Under the pieces are notes generated by a model that searched no databases, had not been told where the DNA came from, and saw only the letters and a program-made list of their open reading frames with translations. A program made the translations under genes and the position numbers. Source: Nitrospirota bacterium (GTDB lineage: Bacteria > Nitrospirota > Nitrospiria > SBBL01 > JAADHI01). Taken from it: DNA of 37,278 bases. Positions 17,583 through 25,440 of this stretch are shown in pieces. The DNA lies in assembly GCA_029261165.1 (NCBI GenBank), contig JAJDBV010000022.1, positions 1 to 37,278 of the forward strand, in the 5' to 3' direction. How positions within the stretch are numbered: the stretch's first letter is position 1; each line of letters begins with the position of its first letter.

Positions 17583-17598
17583 GGGCATACTCTTTGCT
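17583..17598 (+). promoter_or_regulatory. Sigma-54-like promoter of the caspase operon
   Basis: GGGCAT-ACTCT-TTGCT keeps the invariant GG and GC with correct spacing (two mismatches in the -24 box). Predicted start is near 17610, giving a leader of about 210 nt before the gene at 17819. Confidence 0.5.
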
Positions 17599-17708
17599 GT
17601 AATATGGGACCGTATTCGATGAAGTTAAGCAAGGGAATGAGGCTCTTCCGGCAAGGCTTTTTCATTGGCAAAGGGAAACAAGATGCCTTCCGTAAGAATA
17701 TGATGTGT

Positions 17709-17799
17709 TAGGTCAGCGATAGAAAAGACTTCTTTTGGGAGAAGTCAGGCTAATGACCTGATTTACGTATTGACCATGAAAGTGCAATATCCACTTTCA
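17709..17799 (+). promoter_or_regulatory. Structured 5' leader of the caspase operon
   Basis: AGGTCA (17710-17715) pairs with TGACCT (17754-17759) around an inner hairpin, GACTTCT/AGAAGTC (17727-17746). A separate perfect hairpin, TGAAAGTG/CACTTTCA (17777-17799), ends 7 nt before the AAGGAG ribosome site. A 30-codon reading frame without a ribosome site (17619-17711) precedes these structures. Confidence 0.4.
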
Positions 17800-17818
17800 C
17801 AATCATAAGGAGAATCAG

Positions 17819-18340
17819 ATGAAAATATTTTTTCGGATCAGCATGGTTGTCATGTCTGTTTTGTTTTTTCTGCCGAGCGCCAAAGCGGCTGACTCATCTT
17901 GGTATGTCGGGTTAAAAGCCGGACAAATGATGGTTGACTTAGACGGGTTAGACGATGCGACAAATGGAGGTGTATTAGTCGGGTACAGTTTTGGGGATTT
18001 TGCAATTGAAGCTGAATACACCACTACACTTTCCGAGGGAGATGTCACAATATTAGGGGTGCCGGGCGAATGGGATATTAACACTTTTGCTGTATATGGT
18101 GTTTATCGTAGTTCGGGAAATATTTATTTCAAAGGGAAAGTTGGTTTTCTGAATGAAGATGTTTCCATTAATGTTAATGCTTTTGGTACCCCCATCTCTG
18201 CAGCTGGTTCAGATTCAAGTGCGTCTTTAGGTGTTGGAGTCGGTTGGCGTATTCCAGATTCCAACAGTTTGGAGCTTGAATACACGATCGTTGAAGAAGA
18301 TATTGATTTTTTAAGTCTTGGGTACAATTACCATTTTTAA
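17819..18340 (+). CDS. Small outer-membrane beta-barrel protein
   Basis: The 173-residue product has a signal peptide (MKIFFRISMVVMSVLFFLPSAKA) with likely cleavage after AKA. The rest is short amphipathic strands typical of an 8-strand OmpA/OmpX-like barrel (SWYVGLKAGQMMVDLDG, FAIEAEYTTTL, NIYFKGKVGFL, SASLGVGVGWRI), ending LSLGYNYHF with the terminal Phe. The family is OMP_b-brl/porin_4-like by appearance. AAGGAG at 17807-17812 is well placed. It leads the caspase-PEGA-DUF4384 unit and is followed by a strong hairpin at 18351-18382. Confidence 0.82.
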   Translation: MKIFFRISMVVMSVLFFLPSAKAADSSWYVGLKAGQMMVDLDGLDDATNGGVLVGYSFGDFAIEAEYTTTLSEGDVTILGVPGEWDINTFAVYGVYRSSGNIYFKGKVGFLNEDVSINVNAFGTPISAAGSDSSASLGVGVGWRIPDSNSLELEYTIVEEDIDFLSLGYNYHF

Positions 18341-18350
18341 GGACTTATCT

Positions 18351-18382
18351 CCCTCTCCAGGTGGGAACGCATCTGGAGAGGG
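18351..18382 (+). terminator. Strong 10-bp stem-loop between barrel and caspase genes
   Basis: CCCTCTCCAG at 18351-18360 pairs perfectly with CTGGAGAGGG at 18373-18382 around a 12-nt loop. No T-tract follows, so it may be an attenuator or an mRNA-stability element rather than a full terminator. Confidence 0.5.
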
Positions 18383-18508
18383 ATGTCCAATCAGTTGTTT
18401 CACACGACTGATGTGAGCAGCTTTGGTTCTAGCTCCCATCATTTCCTCGCGGGTCAGCTCAAATCGAGGGGGGCTTATTCCACTGAGCCGTTTAGTAAAG
18501 AGGAATCA

Positions 18509-20428
18509 ATGAGGGTGAGGTATAAAAAGAAGGTTTGGATCAGCATTTCCTTAATCTTTTTCGTGCTCTTGCAAGGCATGGATCGTGTGTGGGGAGAGAT
18601 ATTTGTCGTTTCTCCAGGCGAAGGAGGCATCCAACGGGCAATAGGTGAGGCCCGGCCAGGTGATGTCATTAAAGTAAGACCAGGGAGGTACAGGGAATCA
18701 CTGATGCTCAAGAGTGGTATCACCCTGGAAGGGGGAGGTCGAGATCAAGTTGAGATCACGTTTCAGGATGGCAATACTCTCTGGGGGAAAAACATTAAGG
18801 ATGTAAAGATCATTGGGGTTTCCCTTGTGGCTGGTGGGAATAGACCTTTTGCCGCCGTGAAGTTAGAGGAGGCACAAGGGGTTACATTTACAGATTGCCT
18901 GATCAAGGGAGGCGCCCTCTCCGGTATTGAGGTTGAAGATTCCAATAATGTGTCGATAGATAAATGTGTTATCTCAGGCAATGGAGGTGCTGGTGTCCTC
19001 ATTGTGGATTCCAGCAATGTGCATCTGACAGACAATCAGACCGAGGGAAATGAATTTCAAGGGATTGCCATCCAGCGGTCAATTGATATCGTTGCTTCTG
19101 GCAATGTGATCCTGAGGAATGATGCGGCCGGGATGTTTATCGCTGACAACTCCGAGGTAGTGATTAAAAAAAACCTCATCCTTCATAACCGGATCTCAGG
19201 CATCGAGATCGAAAATGCTGAAGGGGAGGTGACGAACAATACAATCATAGAGAACAAGGTGGCCGCGATAAGGTTATCTGATCATTCCCGGGGAAGCATC
19301 ATCCAGAATATTGTCGCATCTAACGATTTTGGTATTGTCTTGGGCCTCGGGAGCAGGGCAATCTTTGGGTATAACAATGTATATCAAAATCGGACCTATA
19401 ACTATGCCCGAACAGGTCCTCAGACCGCGAAGTCTTTTCCTGTTTCTGAAGATCGTTCTTTGTCTTCTTCAACAGATATTTCTGTTGATCCTTACTTTGT
19501 CGACGAGCGTCGCGGAGATTATTTCCTTTTCGTTGATTCTCCATTGGCGGGTAGGGGGAGGAACGGGGGTCACATCGGGGCGTTTCCGCCAAGGGCCGAT
19601 ACGCAAAGCATTGTGGATATCATTCCTGAACCTGGTTTAGTTAGAGAGAATAAGAACGCGTTCGCGCTTGTAATCGGGATCAGTCGGTATCGAGAAAAGG
19701 CCATTCCCGGGATAAAATTTGCGTCCCATGATGCCAAAATTATGGCTAAGTATCTAGAGAAGGTGAGGGGGATCCCCCGGAAAAATATAAAAGTCCTCAT
19801 CGATGAAGAGGCCACAAAAGGTGATTTTGAGGCCTATTTTGAGGAGTGGCTCCCCCGAAGGGTGAAGAAAGACTCCACCGTCTTTGTCTATTATGCCGGG
19901 CATGGGACACCCGACCCAAAAACGCAGGAGGCCTTTCTCGTTCCATATGACGGACACCCTGATTTCACGCGCAAACTCTACCCTTTAAAGAGGGTCTATG
20001 CCGCTCTGAATACCCTCTCCTCGAAAGAGATCATCGTCATGCTCGACTCCTGTTTTTCAGGAGCCGGCGGTCGTTCAATCATTCAGGTCGGGGCACGCCC
20101 AATGGGTATTACACTCGAGGACCCACTCTTAGCGGGGGGGAAGGTCATTGTATTTGCCGCGGCGGCTGGGAGCCAGGTTAGTTCCGACTATGAAAAGGTC
20201 AAACATGGGTTATTCACCTACTTTTTATTGAAAGGGATGGGGGGAGAGGCCGGATTGTCTGATACAAATCGCAATGGAGAGGTCTCGCTAGAAGAGCTGT
20301 CGCGCTATGTGGCGGTGCAGGTTTCTGAGGTGGCCATTCGAGACCTGAATCGTGAGCAGACCCCTGTGTTGCGGCCGGCGTTAGAGTTTTTAGGAGACAG
20401 ATCTCACTTTCCCCTCGTCCATAGATAG
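18509..20428 (+). CDS. Exported parallel beta-helix / caspase-like (C14) fusion protein
   Basis: The 639-residue product has a signal sequence (about 7-29). Residues 35-330 form a right-handed parallel beta-helix of NosD/Beta_helix type (GIEVEDSNNVSIDKC, GIAIQRSIDIVASGN, GMFIADNSEVVIKKN). Residues 380-625 are a caspase-like domain with His465 in VYYAGHGTPD and Cys515 in IVMLDSCFSGAGGRS, plus KNAFALVIGISRY at its start. An EF-hand-consistent loop (DTNRNGEVSLEE, 585-596) lies near the end. An upstream in-frame ATG at 18383 was rejected because it would bury the signal sequence. The PEGA gene follows after 12 nt. Both catalytic residues are intact; substrate is unknown. Confidence 0.92.
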   Translation: MRVRYKKKVWISISLIFFVLLQGMDRVWGEIFVVSPGEGGIQRAIGEARPGDVIKVRPGRYRESLMLKSGITLEGGGRDQVEITFQDGNTLWGKNIKDVKIIGVSLVAGGNRPFAAVKLEEAQGVTFTDCLIKGGALSGIEVEDSNNVSIDKCVISGNGGAGVLIVDSSNVHLTDNQTEGNEFQGIAIQRSIDIVASGNVILRNDAAGMFIADNSEVVIKKNLILHNRISGIEIENAEGEVTNNTIIENKVAAIRLSDHSRGSIIQNIVASNDFGIVLGLGSRAIFGYNNVYQNRTYNYARTGPQTAKSFPVSEDRSLSSSTDISVDPYFVDERRGDYFLFVDSPLAGRGRNGGHIGAFPPRADTQSIVDIIPEPGLVRENKNAFALVIGISRYREKAIPGIKFASHDAKIMAKYLEKVRGIPRKNIKVLIDEEATKGDFEAYFEEWLPRRVKKDSTVFVYYAGHGTPDPKTQEAFLVPYDGHPDFTRKLYPLKRVYAALNTLSSKEIIVMLDSCFSGAGGRSIIQVGARPMGITLEDPLLAGGKVIVFAAAAGSQVSSDYEKVKHGLFTYFLLKGMGGEAGLSDTNRNGEVSLEELSRYVAVQVSEVAIRDLNREQTPVLRPALEFLGDRSHFPLVHR

Positions 20429-20440
20429 CATGGAGATGCG

Positions 20441-21091
20441 ATGAGTCTATTTTTCATTATTTTCGCGCTTGTTGTCTTTCCCTCCAATCTCGGTGCTCAG
20501 GAAACGCGTGGCCATGTTCAACAGATCGGGGTACAGCCGCTTCCCAGGCATCAGGCCCCTCTTGTATCGATAGGGGTTCTCGTTTTAAATATCGCTGAAC
20601 AGGCGGAGGTTTATATCAATAATCAATTTATTGGTGAAGCACCATTGAGGGATAGATTTATTTCACTCCACCCTGGAAGTTACAATATCGTTGTGAAAAA
20701 AGAGGGGTATAAGTCCTGGGTAAAGAAGGTTGAGGTACCTGGGAATGGAGAGATTCATCTTTCTGCCTCTCTCTTGCGGAGAACAGGGATACTCATTATC
20801 AGGCCTAATATTGCTGGAACAGATGTTTTTGTCGATGGCGTGCGTAAGGAGATCTCTCCCTTGCTGGAAGGCATAAGGTTTACGCCTGGAGAGCATACGA
20901 TTCGGATAACAAAAAGAGGATTTTTCCCTTGGGAGCGGACTGTAGTCGTTTGGGAGGATAAAAAGATTACCGTGAACCCCTCCCTACAACAGAAACCGGA
21001 AGAACCACATTTCAGAGAGCCATCGGTGGAACGCCCTCAAAAAAGATCACGAAATGAGGAAGATGAAATCATAATTTTCCCGTCGTTTTAG
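20441..21091 (+). CDS. Exported PEGA-domain protein
   Basis: The 216-residue product has a signal peptide (MSLFFIIFALVVFPSNLGAQ). Two tandem PEGA domains cover about 47-112 and 115-182: AEVYINNQFIGEAPL with HPGSYNIVVKKEGYKSW, then TDVFVDGVRKEISPL with TPGEHTIRITKRGFFPWERTV. The tail is charged and proline-containing (EPSVERPQKRSRNEEDE). PEGA domains are small beta-sandwich modules of surface and periplasmic proteins, thought to bind cell wall or other envelope components. GGAG lies just before the ATG. It sits 12 nt after the caspase gene and 51 nt before the DUF4384 gene, so it is probably co-transcribed. Confidence 0.88.
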   Translation: MSLFFIIFALVVFPSNLGAQETRGHVQQIGVQPLPRHQAPLVSIGVLVLNIAEQAEVYINNQFIGEAPLRDRFISLHPGSYNIVVKKEGYKSWVKKVEVPGNGEIHLSASLLRRTGILIIRPNIAGTDVFVDGVRKEISPLLEGIRFTPGEHTIRITKRGFFPWERTVVVWEDKKITVNPSLQQKPEEPHFREPSVERPQKRSRNEEDEIIIFPSF

Positions 21092-21142
21092 ATAAGTCAA
21101 GACCGTTTATCACCGAATAAAAACCTTGAGGGCAGTAAAAGG

Positions 21143-22468
21143 ATGAATTTCAAGAACCTTCTATTCTGTGTTATTTCCTTGTCACTTTTGTTGTGGTCCT
21201 GCACAGCAGGTAATTCTTACGTTAAATTAAAGCAAGAGTTAGAAAAACAGTACCCCGTCAACCGCTACTATTTCGACGTCGGCGAGGCGCCGCTCAACCA
21301 GCCGACGGCCTCCAGTCCTGGGGCGGCCGAGGCAATGGCTCGTGAGGTAGCCTTGAATCTGGCCCGTGCCGGGATTTCCAGGCAGATCCGTATTGCTATT
21401 CAAGCACAGGTGCTCGATTTATTGATGGTCAAGCACGTCGATGGAACGGTGGAGGAGACGCTTGAGATCACACAGATTATTACATCGCGAACGAATGAGA
21501 TCCTAAAAGGAGTGAAGGTCGTGCAAGAAGACAGAGAAGACCGACTGGGTATCTACCGGGTCGTGGCCGTGATGCCGAAGGGGCGGGCCAACCTGAATCT
21601 AAACCGGCTCGAAACAGACCTGGCTGCACTCACTCAGATGGTTTCCGTCCCTAAGCCGGGTCCACCAAAGACAAGCCCGCCGCCGCTCACATCGATAGAA
21701 AGGGATACCGCTCGAGGAGGGGTTTGGGTGGAGGGAGAAGGGGAGGCCCCTTTTGGCTTGGACACGACGCTTGGAAAGGCCAAGACACAAGCGCGGGATG
21801 CGGCCCGCAAGGACGCCATCGAGAGGGCCGTGGGGACCCACCTGAAAAGCAAGACGGTGGTCCATAATTCCCAATTGGTTGAAGATCTCATTACCACCGC
21901 CGCACGCGGGATTATTGAAGAGGAACACGTGTTAGAAGAGAAGATGCATGAGCTCAAAGGAACGGTCTTTTACGTTAAGATTCGGGCCAGGATCCGCCTC
22001 GATCAGGTGGAACATCAGGACTTTGTTCTGACGGCATTTCTTAATCGCGATAGTTTTAAAGAAGGGGACGAGGCTCGGATTCATATCAGCCTGAATGAGG
22101 ATGGCTATATCTACATCTTCAACATCTCACAGGATGAACAAGTCTGGCAGCTTCTGCCAAATGTGCTTGTCTCGAAGCATTTTATCAGGTCTGGAGAGGA
22201 ATTCGTTTTTCCGGACGAACCGTTGCGAAATCGCGGGGTCAAGCTCCGTGTGAGCTTGCTGCCGGATATGACGCGGGCGACGGAGCATATCAAGGTAATT
22301 GCATCGAGGAAAAAACTAAACTTGAAAGTCAGTCATGTCAAAGAGGCAATCTTTCCATTGCATGCTGGAAAAGAAAGCGGCATGATCGCTGATCTGATCA
22401 AGGCGCTGGCACACATTGACGGTACCGAATGGGCCGAGATCACCCTTCCATATGATGTGAAAAAGTAA
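21143..22468 (+). CDS. Lipoprotein with LPP20/FlgT-like and DUF4384 domains
   Basis: The 441-residue product has a lipobox LLWSC with Cys20. Residues about 55-150 form a domain of the LPP20/FlgT-N type (AMAREVALNLARAGISRQIR). A proline-rich linker (170-182) follows, then a second FlgT-like region (about 194-290) with GVWVEGEGEAPFG and AKTQARDAARKDAIERAVG. A DUF4384 domain (about 300-390) has SFKEGDEARIHISLNEDGYI and DEQVWQLLPN. DUF4384 commonly accompanies caspase-like proteins, which agrees with the caspase gene two positions upstream. It is an envelope-anchored partner, not an enzyme by any motif I can see. Confidence 0.85.
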   Translation: MNFKNLLFCVISLSLLLWSCTAGNSYVKLKQELEKQYPVNRYYFDVGEAPLNQPTASSPGAAEAMAREVALNLARAGISRQIRIAIQAQVLDLLMVKHVDGTVEETLEITQIITSRTNEILKGVKVVQEDREDRLGIYRVVAVMPKGRANLNLNRLETDLAALTQMVSVPKPGPPKTSPPPLTSIERDTARGGVWVEGEGEAPFGLDTTLGKAKTQARDAARKDAIERAVGTHLKSKTVVHNSQLVEDLITTAARGIIEEEHVLEEKMHELKGTVFYVKIRARIRLDQVEHQDFVLTAFLNRDSFKEGDEARIHISLNEDGYIYIFNISQDEQVWQLLPNVLVSKHFIRSGEEFVFPDEPLRNRGVKLRVSLLPDMTRATEHIKVIASRKKLNLKVSHVKEAIFPLHAGKESGMIADLIKALAHIDGTEWAEITLPYDVKK

Positions 22469-22513
22469 GGGATCCTGTCCTTCTGGACGAGATTGTTTGA
22501 TCGTGAAGATCCC
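22469..22513 (+). terminator. Possible terminator of the caspase operon
   Basis: GGGATC (22469-22474) can pair with GATCCC (22508-22513), enclosing a small GTCC-TTCT-GGAC hairpin, followed by TTTGTAT. The structure is weak. Confidence 0.3.
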
Positions 22514-22531
22514 TTTGTATAAATTAGAATA

Positions 22532-22547
22532 AAGGTGTATCCAATCG
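22532..22547 (-). promoter_or_regulatory. Third copy of the CGATTGGATACACCTT motif
   Basis: On the minus strand this reads CGATTGGATACACCTT, matching the inner sites at 17285 and 17408. It lies about 285 bp upstream of the cytochrome c gene. The rest of 22514-22829 shows no supported gene or clear promoter. Confidence 0.4.
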
Positions 22548-22829
22548 ATCAGATCAAGTCTCTTTTCGGGGAACTTTTCAGGGGTCCCGGCTTTCAGAAT
22601 ATTTGGCATAGCGGTCCTTATAGAAGTCATGAAAAAGGCTTCTTTCTCTCTTCACCTTTTGAGTCCACCTTTCCATTTCGAAAATGAGGAATATGACCTG
22701 AAATTATTTTCCTTTAATTCGTCCAGAAGACTGTGGTACTAAACAATGGCCGGTGCCCTGTGCTCATTCTCATTATTTTCGGTCTGTACGCAAGGACTTA
22801 ATGCAAAAAAAAAGGAGTCAGTCTACAAC

Positions 22830-23984
22830 ATGAGTAGTCCATTCTATGAGCAATCTGTTCCAAAATGGAAAATGGCCCTCGTCTTCATTGGCGCGGTCGT
22901 CATAACGGCTTTTGCCGTAAAGGGGTTTCTTAAAATTAAAAAGAAGGGGGTGAAGGCGGCAGTAGAACAGAAAGCACCCCCTGACCTTGAAAAACTTTTT
23001 TCTGCGGCAACATTGGTCGAAGAAGGGGAGTTTGTTATTTTCGGGACCAACAATCCGACATTGGAAATCGCCCTCTCTGGAAAATTTGACCGGATGCCCA
23101 TCGGGAAAGGAAAGTGTGCCTTCTGCCATCTCTTTGTGGAAGGGCACAAACAAGACCGTTGTCCCGATCTGAGAGGCCTTGAAGCCAGATCGCACGGGCG
23201 CACACAAGATGCGCGTTATAAGATGTTTTCAGAGAAATATGCCGAAGCCCCCGAACCTATCTCCGGTCTTAATGCAAAAGCCACGACAGGAGGAGAATAC
23301 ATCCTGGAATCCATTTACTGCCCGGACTGTTATGTGGTCGAAGGCTTTGGCATTTCCGGAAGTGGTGGTCTAAGGAGCGAAATGCCGGTCATGAACCACA
23401 TGCCCTATCTTTTGAGTGATTATGAAATTATTGCCGTCGCATCCTACTTACAGGAAAAAGACACGCCTGGAGATTTCAGCAAGGTGACTGCGAAGGAAGA
23501 CTGGCAAAATTATTTTAAGAAGGAACTTCCTCTGCCCGATGGTTCGCCAAAAATTTTTGCTTCAATTGAGAGCATGGCCGAGACCGAAAAGCTGATTGAT
23601 CCAATCGAATTGATTATTGAAAAAAAAGGTTGTTTTGTTTGCCACAGGATTCCTGGAATCCCGGCAGCCCGAAGTGGACTCATCGGTCCTATCCTGGCAA
23701 TGAAAAGCAGTGCAGCGCGTCGTCTGGCTTCTCCGGAATATCAAAAAGCTGTTTTTGAAGGACGTGCAAAAGCGACGACGGAACGCGAATATGTTATGGA
23801 GTCGATTCTGGACCCGGCCGCTTTTATCCCTCCCGGGTTTCGGTCCGGTGACGGCATGCCGACCGATTACAGCCGGAAATTGACGATAGGAGATCTTGAA
23901 AAGGTGGTTGATTATCTTTTGAAAATTGACGAAGAGATGGTTGAAAAAGAAGGACTTTCATCCCCGGTGGGTCTTACTGAGTAG
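22830..23984 (+). CDS. Membrane-anchored di-heme cytochrome c
   Basis: The 384-residue product has an N-terminal anchor at about 14-32 and two heme c sites, CAFCH (96-100) and CFVCH (268-272). Each is followed by a candidate axial Met region (SEMPVMNHMPYLLSD and GDGMPTDYSRKLTIGDLEKVVDYLL). The two halves look like a duplicated cytochrome c domain facing the periplasm. Extra cysteines Cys111, Cys164 and Cys167 (YCPDCY) lie in the first half. The start at 22830 has AAGGAG about 12 nt upstream. The earlier ATG at 22746 has no ribosome site and would put residues before the anchor. Redox partner is unknown. Confidence 0.88.
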   Translation: MSSPFYEQSVPKWKMALVFIGAVVITAFAVKGFLKIKKKGVKAAVEQKAPPDLEKLFSAATLVEEGEFVIFGTNNPTLEIALSGKFDRMPIGKGKCAFCHLFVEGHKQDRCPDLRGLEARSHGRTQDARYKMFSEKYAEAPEPISGLNAKATTGGEYILESIYCPDCYVVEGFGISGSGGLRSEMPVMNHMPYLLSDYEIIAVASYLQEKDTPGDFSKVTAKEDWQNYFKKELPLPDGSPKIFASIESMAETEKLIDPIELIIEKKGCFVCHRIPGIPAARSGLIGPILAMKSSAARRLASPEYQKAVFEGRAKATTEREYVMESILDPAAFIPPGFRSGDGMPTDYSRKLTIGDLEKVVDYLLKIDEEMVEKEGLSSPVGLTE

Positions 23985-24097
23985 TCTGAACCGGCGTTTG
24001 AAAGGATGAAGTCCGTGTTACGTTGTATTCCCTTCAGGTGAGGAGCCAGTATTGTCCTGTCTTTCCACCGATAAGGCACCTTCACAAGGATATATTT

Positions 24098-24565
24098 ATG
24101 AAATGGTCGACATTGATAGCGACCGGGATGGGGGTGGGGTTTTTCCCTCTCTTTCCGGGAACGATAGGGAGTTTGTTCGGCCTGCTGCTCTTCCTGCTCC
24201 TTCAACATCTTTCGACAGTCACATTCATACTTTTCCTTCTCCTTTTCTTTGGCCTGGGCGTTTATTCGTCGCATTTGTCTGAGTCTTTTTTTAAGAAAAA
24301 AGATGCCAGCGAAATTGTAATCGACGAAATTGTCGCAATACTGCTTGTTCTTTTCTTTCTCCCCGCATCTCTCCTCTGGTGGACCGCAGGATTTGTTTCT
24401 TTTCGTTTTTTTGATATTTTGAAGCCCCCGCCGATTCGAATATTTGAACGGCTTCCGGGCGGATGGGGTGTGATGATGGATGACATCATTGCGGCGGGTT
24501 ATGCCTTGGGCATCCTCCGACTGGCCGAATGGGTGATCACCGATGTGGGGACTCCTTTTGGCTGA
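24098..24565 (+). CDS. pgpA: Phosphatidylglycerophosphatase A
   Basis: The 155-residue integral membrane protein starts MKWSTLIATGMGVGFFPLFPGTIGS. The PgpA landmarks G-x-FPxxPGTxGS, IVIDEIVAILL and SFRFFDILKPPPIRIFERLP with WGVMMDDIIAAGYA are all present. It dephosphorylates phosphatidylglycerol phosphate in the inner membrane. AAGGA lies 8 nt before the chosen ATG; an upstream extension to 24023 lacks one. Its 3' end overlaps the cinA start by 23 nt. The pgpA-cinA-thpR-recA order is common in bacteria. Confidence 0.93.
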   Translation: MKWSTLIATGMGVGFFPLFPGTIGSLFGLLLFLLLQHLSTVTFILFLLLFFGLGVYSSHLSESFFKKKDASEIVIDEIVAILLVLFFLPASLLWWTAGFVSFRFFDILKPPPIRIFERLPGGWGVMMDDIIAAGYALGILRLAEWVITDVGTPFG

Positions 24566-25259
24566 CCGTCATCTACACAAATTGATTCGGATGTGCGGGG
24601 TTACGCAGGCCGATTTGGAGGAGTGGATCGCAGTGACTCCATTCGACCCAGGCACTCTGTTCCAGGTTGCTTCCGCGCCTGCCGGGGTGGATCTTATCCT
24701 GACGGGTGATGCTGAAAAAACACTCAATGACGTAACGGCGATCATCGTAAAACAATGGGGCACCTGTTGCTATACCCTGGAAGGTGAGAGTCTGGACGCG
24801 GTGGTGGGGCAACTTCTTTTTGAGCGGGGGAAGAGGATTGCAGTTGCCGAATCCTGTACAGGGGGACGCGTTGCATCCCGGATGACCCGACTCCCGGGGA
24901 GTTCTCGTTACTTTGAATCCGCATGTGTGACATACAGCAATCGCTCCAAAGAACGTCTCCTGTCGGTTTCGAGGAGGCTCCTGGAGGAAAAAGGGGCCGT
25001 CAGTGCCGAGGTGGCTTCTGCGATGGCAGAGGGGGTTCGCTTAAATGCGGGAGTCGATCTGGGCCTTGCCGTAACAGGAATCGCCGGCCCGGGAGGGGGA
25101 TCGGCCCGAAAGCCGGTCGGCTTGGTTTACATCGCGCTTTCTGATGGTGATGATACAAGCTCTTCTGCTTTTCAGTTTGATGGGGACCGGGAGTCCATTC
25201 AGTCAGGCGCAACGCAAATGGCCTTAGAGCGGGTGCGGCAATATTTTCAGGGGACTTGA
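24543..25259 (+). CDS. cinA: N-terminally shortened CinA (nicotinamide-nucleotide amidase, KH-like + CinA_C)
   Basis: The 238-residue product corresponds to the middle and C-terminal parts of CinA. Residues 1-75 match the KH-like domain (LTGDAEKTLNDVTAIIV, then TLEGESLDAVVGQLL). Residues about 80-238 are the amidase domain with VAESCTGGRVAS, TYSNRSKERLL and TGIAGPGGGSARKPVGLVYIAL. Usual CinA proteins are about 410 residues; the N-terminal MoaB-like ADP-ribose pyrophosphatase domain is absent and replaced by the end of pgpA. The amidase converts NMN to NaMN and keeps its motifs. The start ATG overlaps pgpA by 23 nt. Confidence 0.88.
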   Translation: MWGLLLADRHLHKLIRMCGVTQADLEEWIAVTPFDPGTLFQVASAPAGVDLILTGDAEKTLNDVTAIIVKQWGTCCYTLEGESLDAVVGQLLFERGKRIAVAESCTGGRVASRMTRLPGSSRYFESACVTYSNRSKERLLSVSRRLLEEKGAVSAEVASAMAEGVRLNAGVDLGLAVTGIAGPGGGSARKPVGLVYIALSDGDDTSSSAFQFDGDRESIQSGATQMALERVRQYFQGT

Positions 25260-25363
25260 TAGTCTGGGGGAAAAGACGCCAAAAATATCGTAAATAATGA
25301 TGCCCACCCTTCTGCATTAGAATTTTCCAGTACTTGTACCCTTTCCAGATTGGATTCTGGGAG

Positions 25364-25392
25364 TTACAAAAAGCATGGAAAAATGATATAAA
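25364..25392 (+). promoter_or_regulatory. Sigma-70 promoter upstream of thpR
   Basis: TTACAA at 25364-25369 and TATAAA at 25387-25392 have a 17-bp spacer. Predicted start is near 25399, about 40 nt before thpR. Confidence 0.5.
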
Positions 25393-25440
25393 AAGGGGGT
25401 ACGATGTACCGCAGTATCATTGAACAGGGAGGATTGAAAA

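Noticed and set aside
17619-17711. 30-codon frame in the caspase-operon leader
   Set aside because: There is no ribosome site. It is kept only as a note in the leader description, not called as a gene.
22316-22630. 104-residue minus-strand frame (MTSIRTAMPNILKAGTPEKF...)
   Set aside because: It has no ribosome site, and its second half is antisense to the DUF4384 gene. The 5' part reads plausibly but overlaps the regulatory motif and could not be supported.
22600-22830. Sigma-54 promoter for the cytochrome gene
   Set aside because: Candidates near TGGCATAGCGG and TGGCCGGTGCC lack the GC dinucleotide at the correct spacing.
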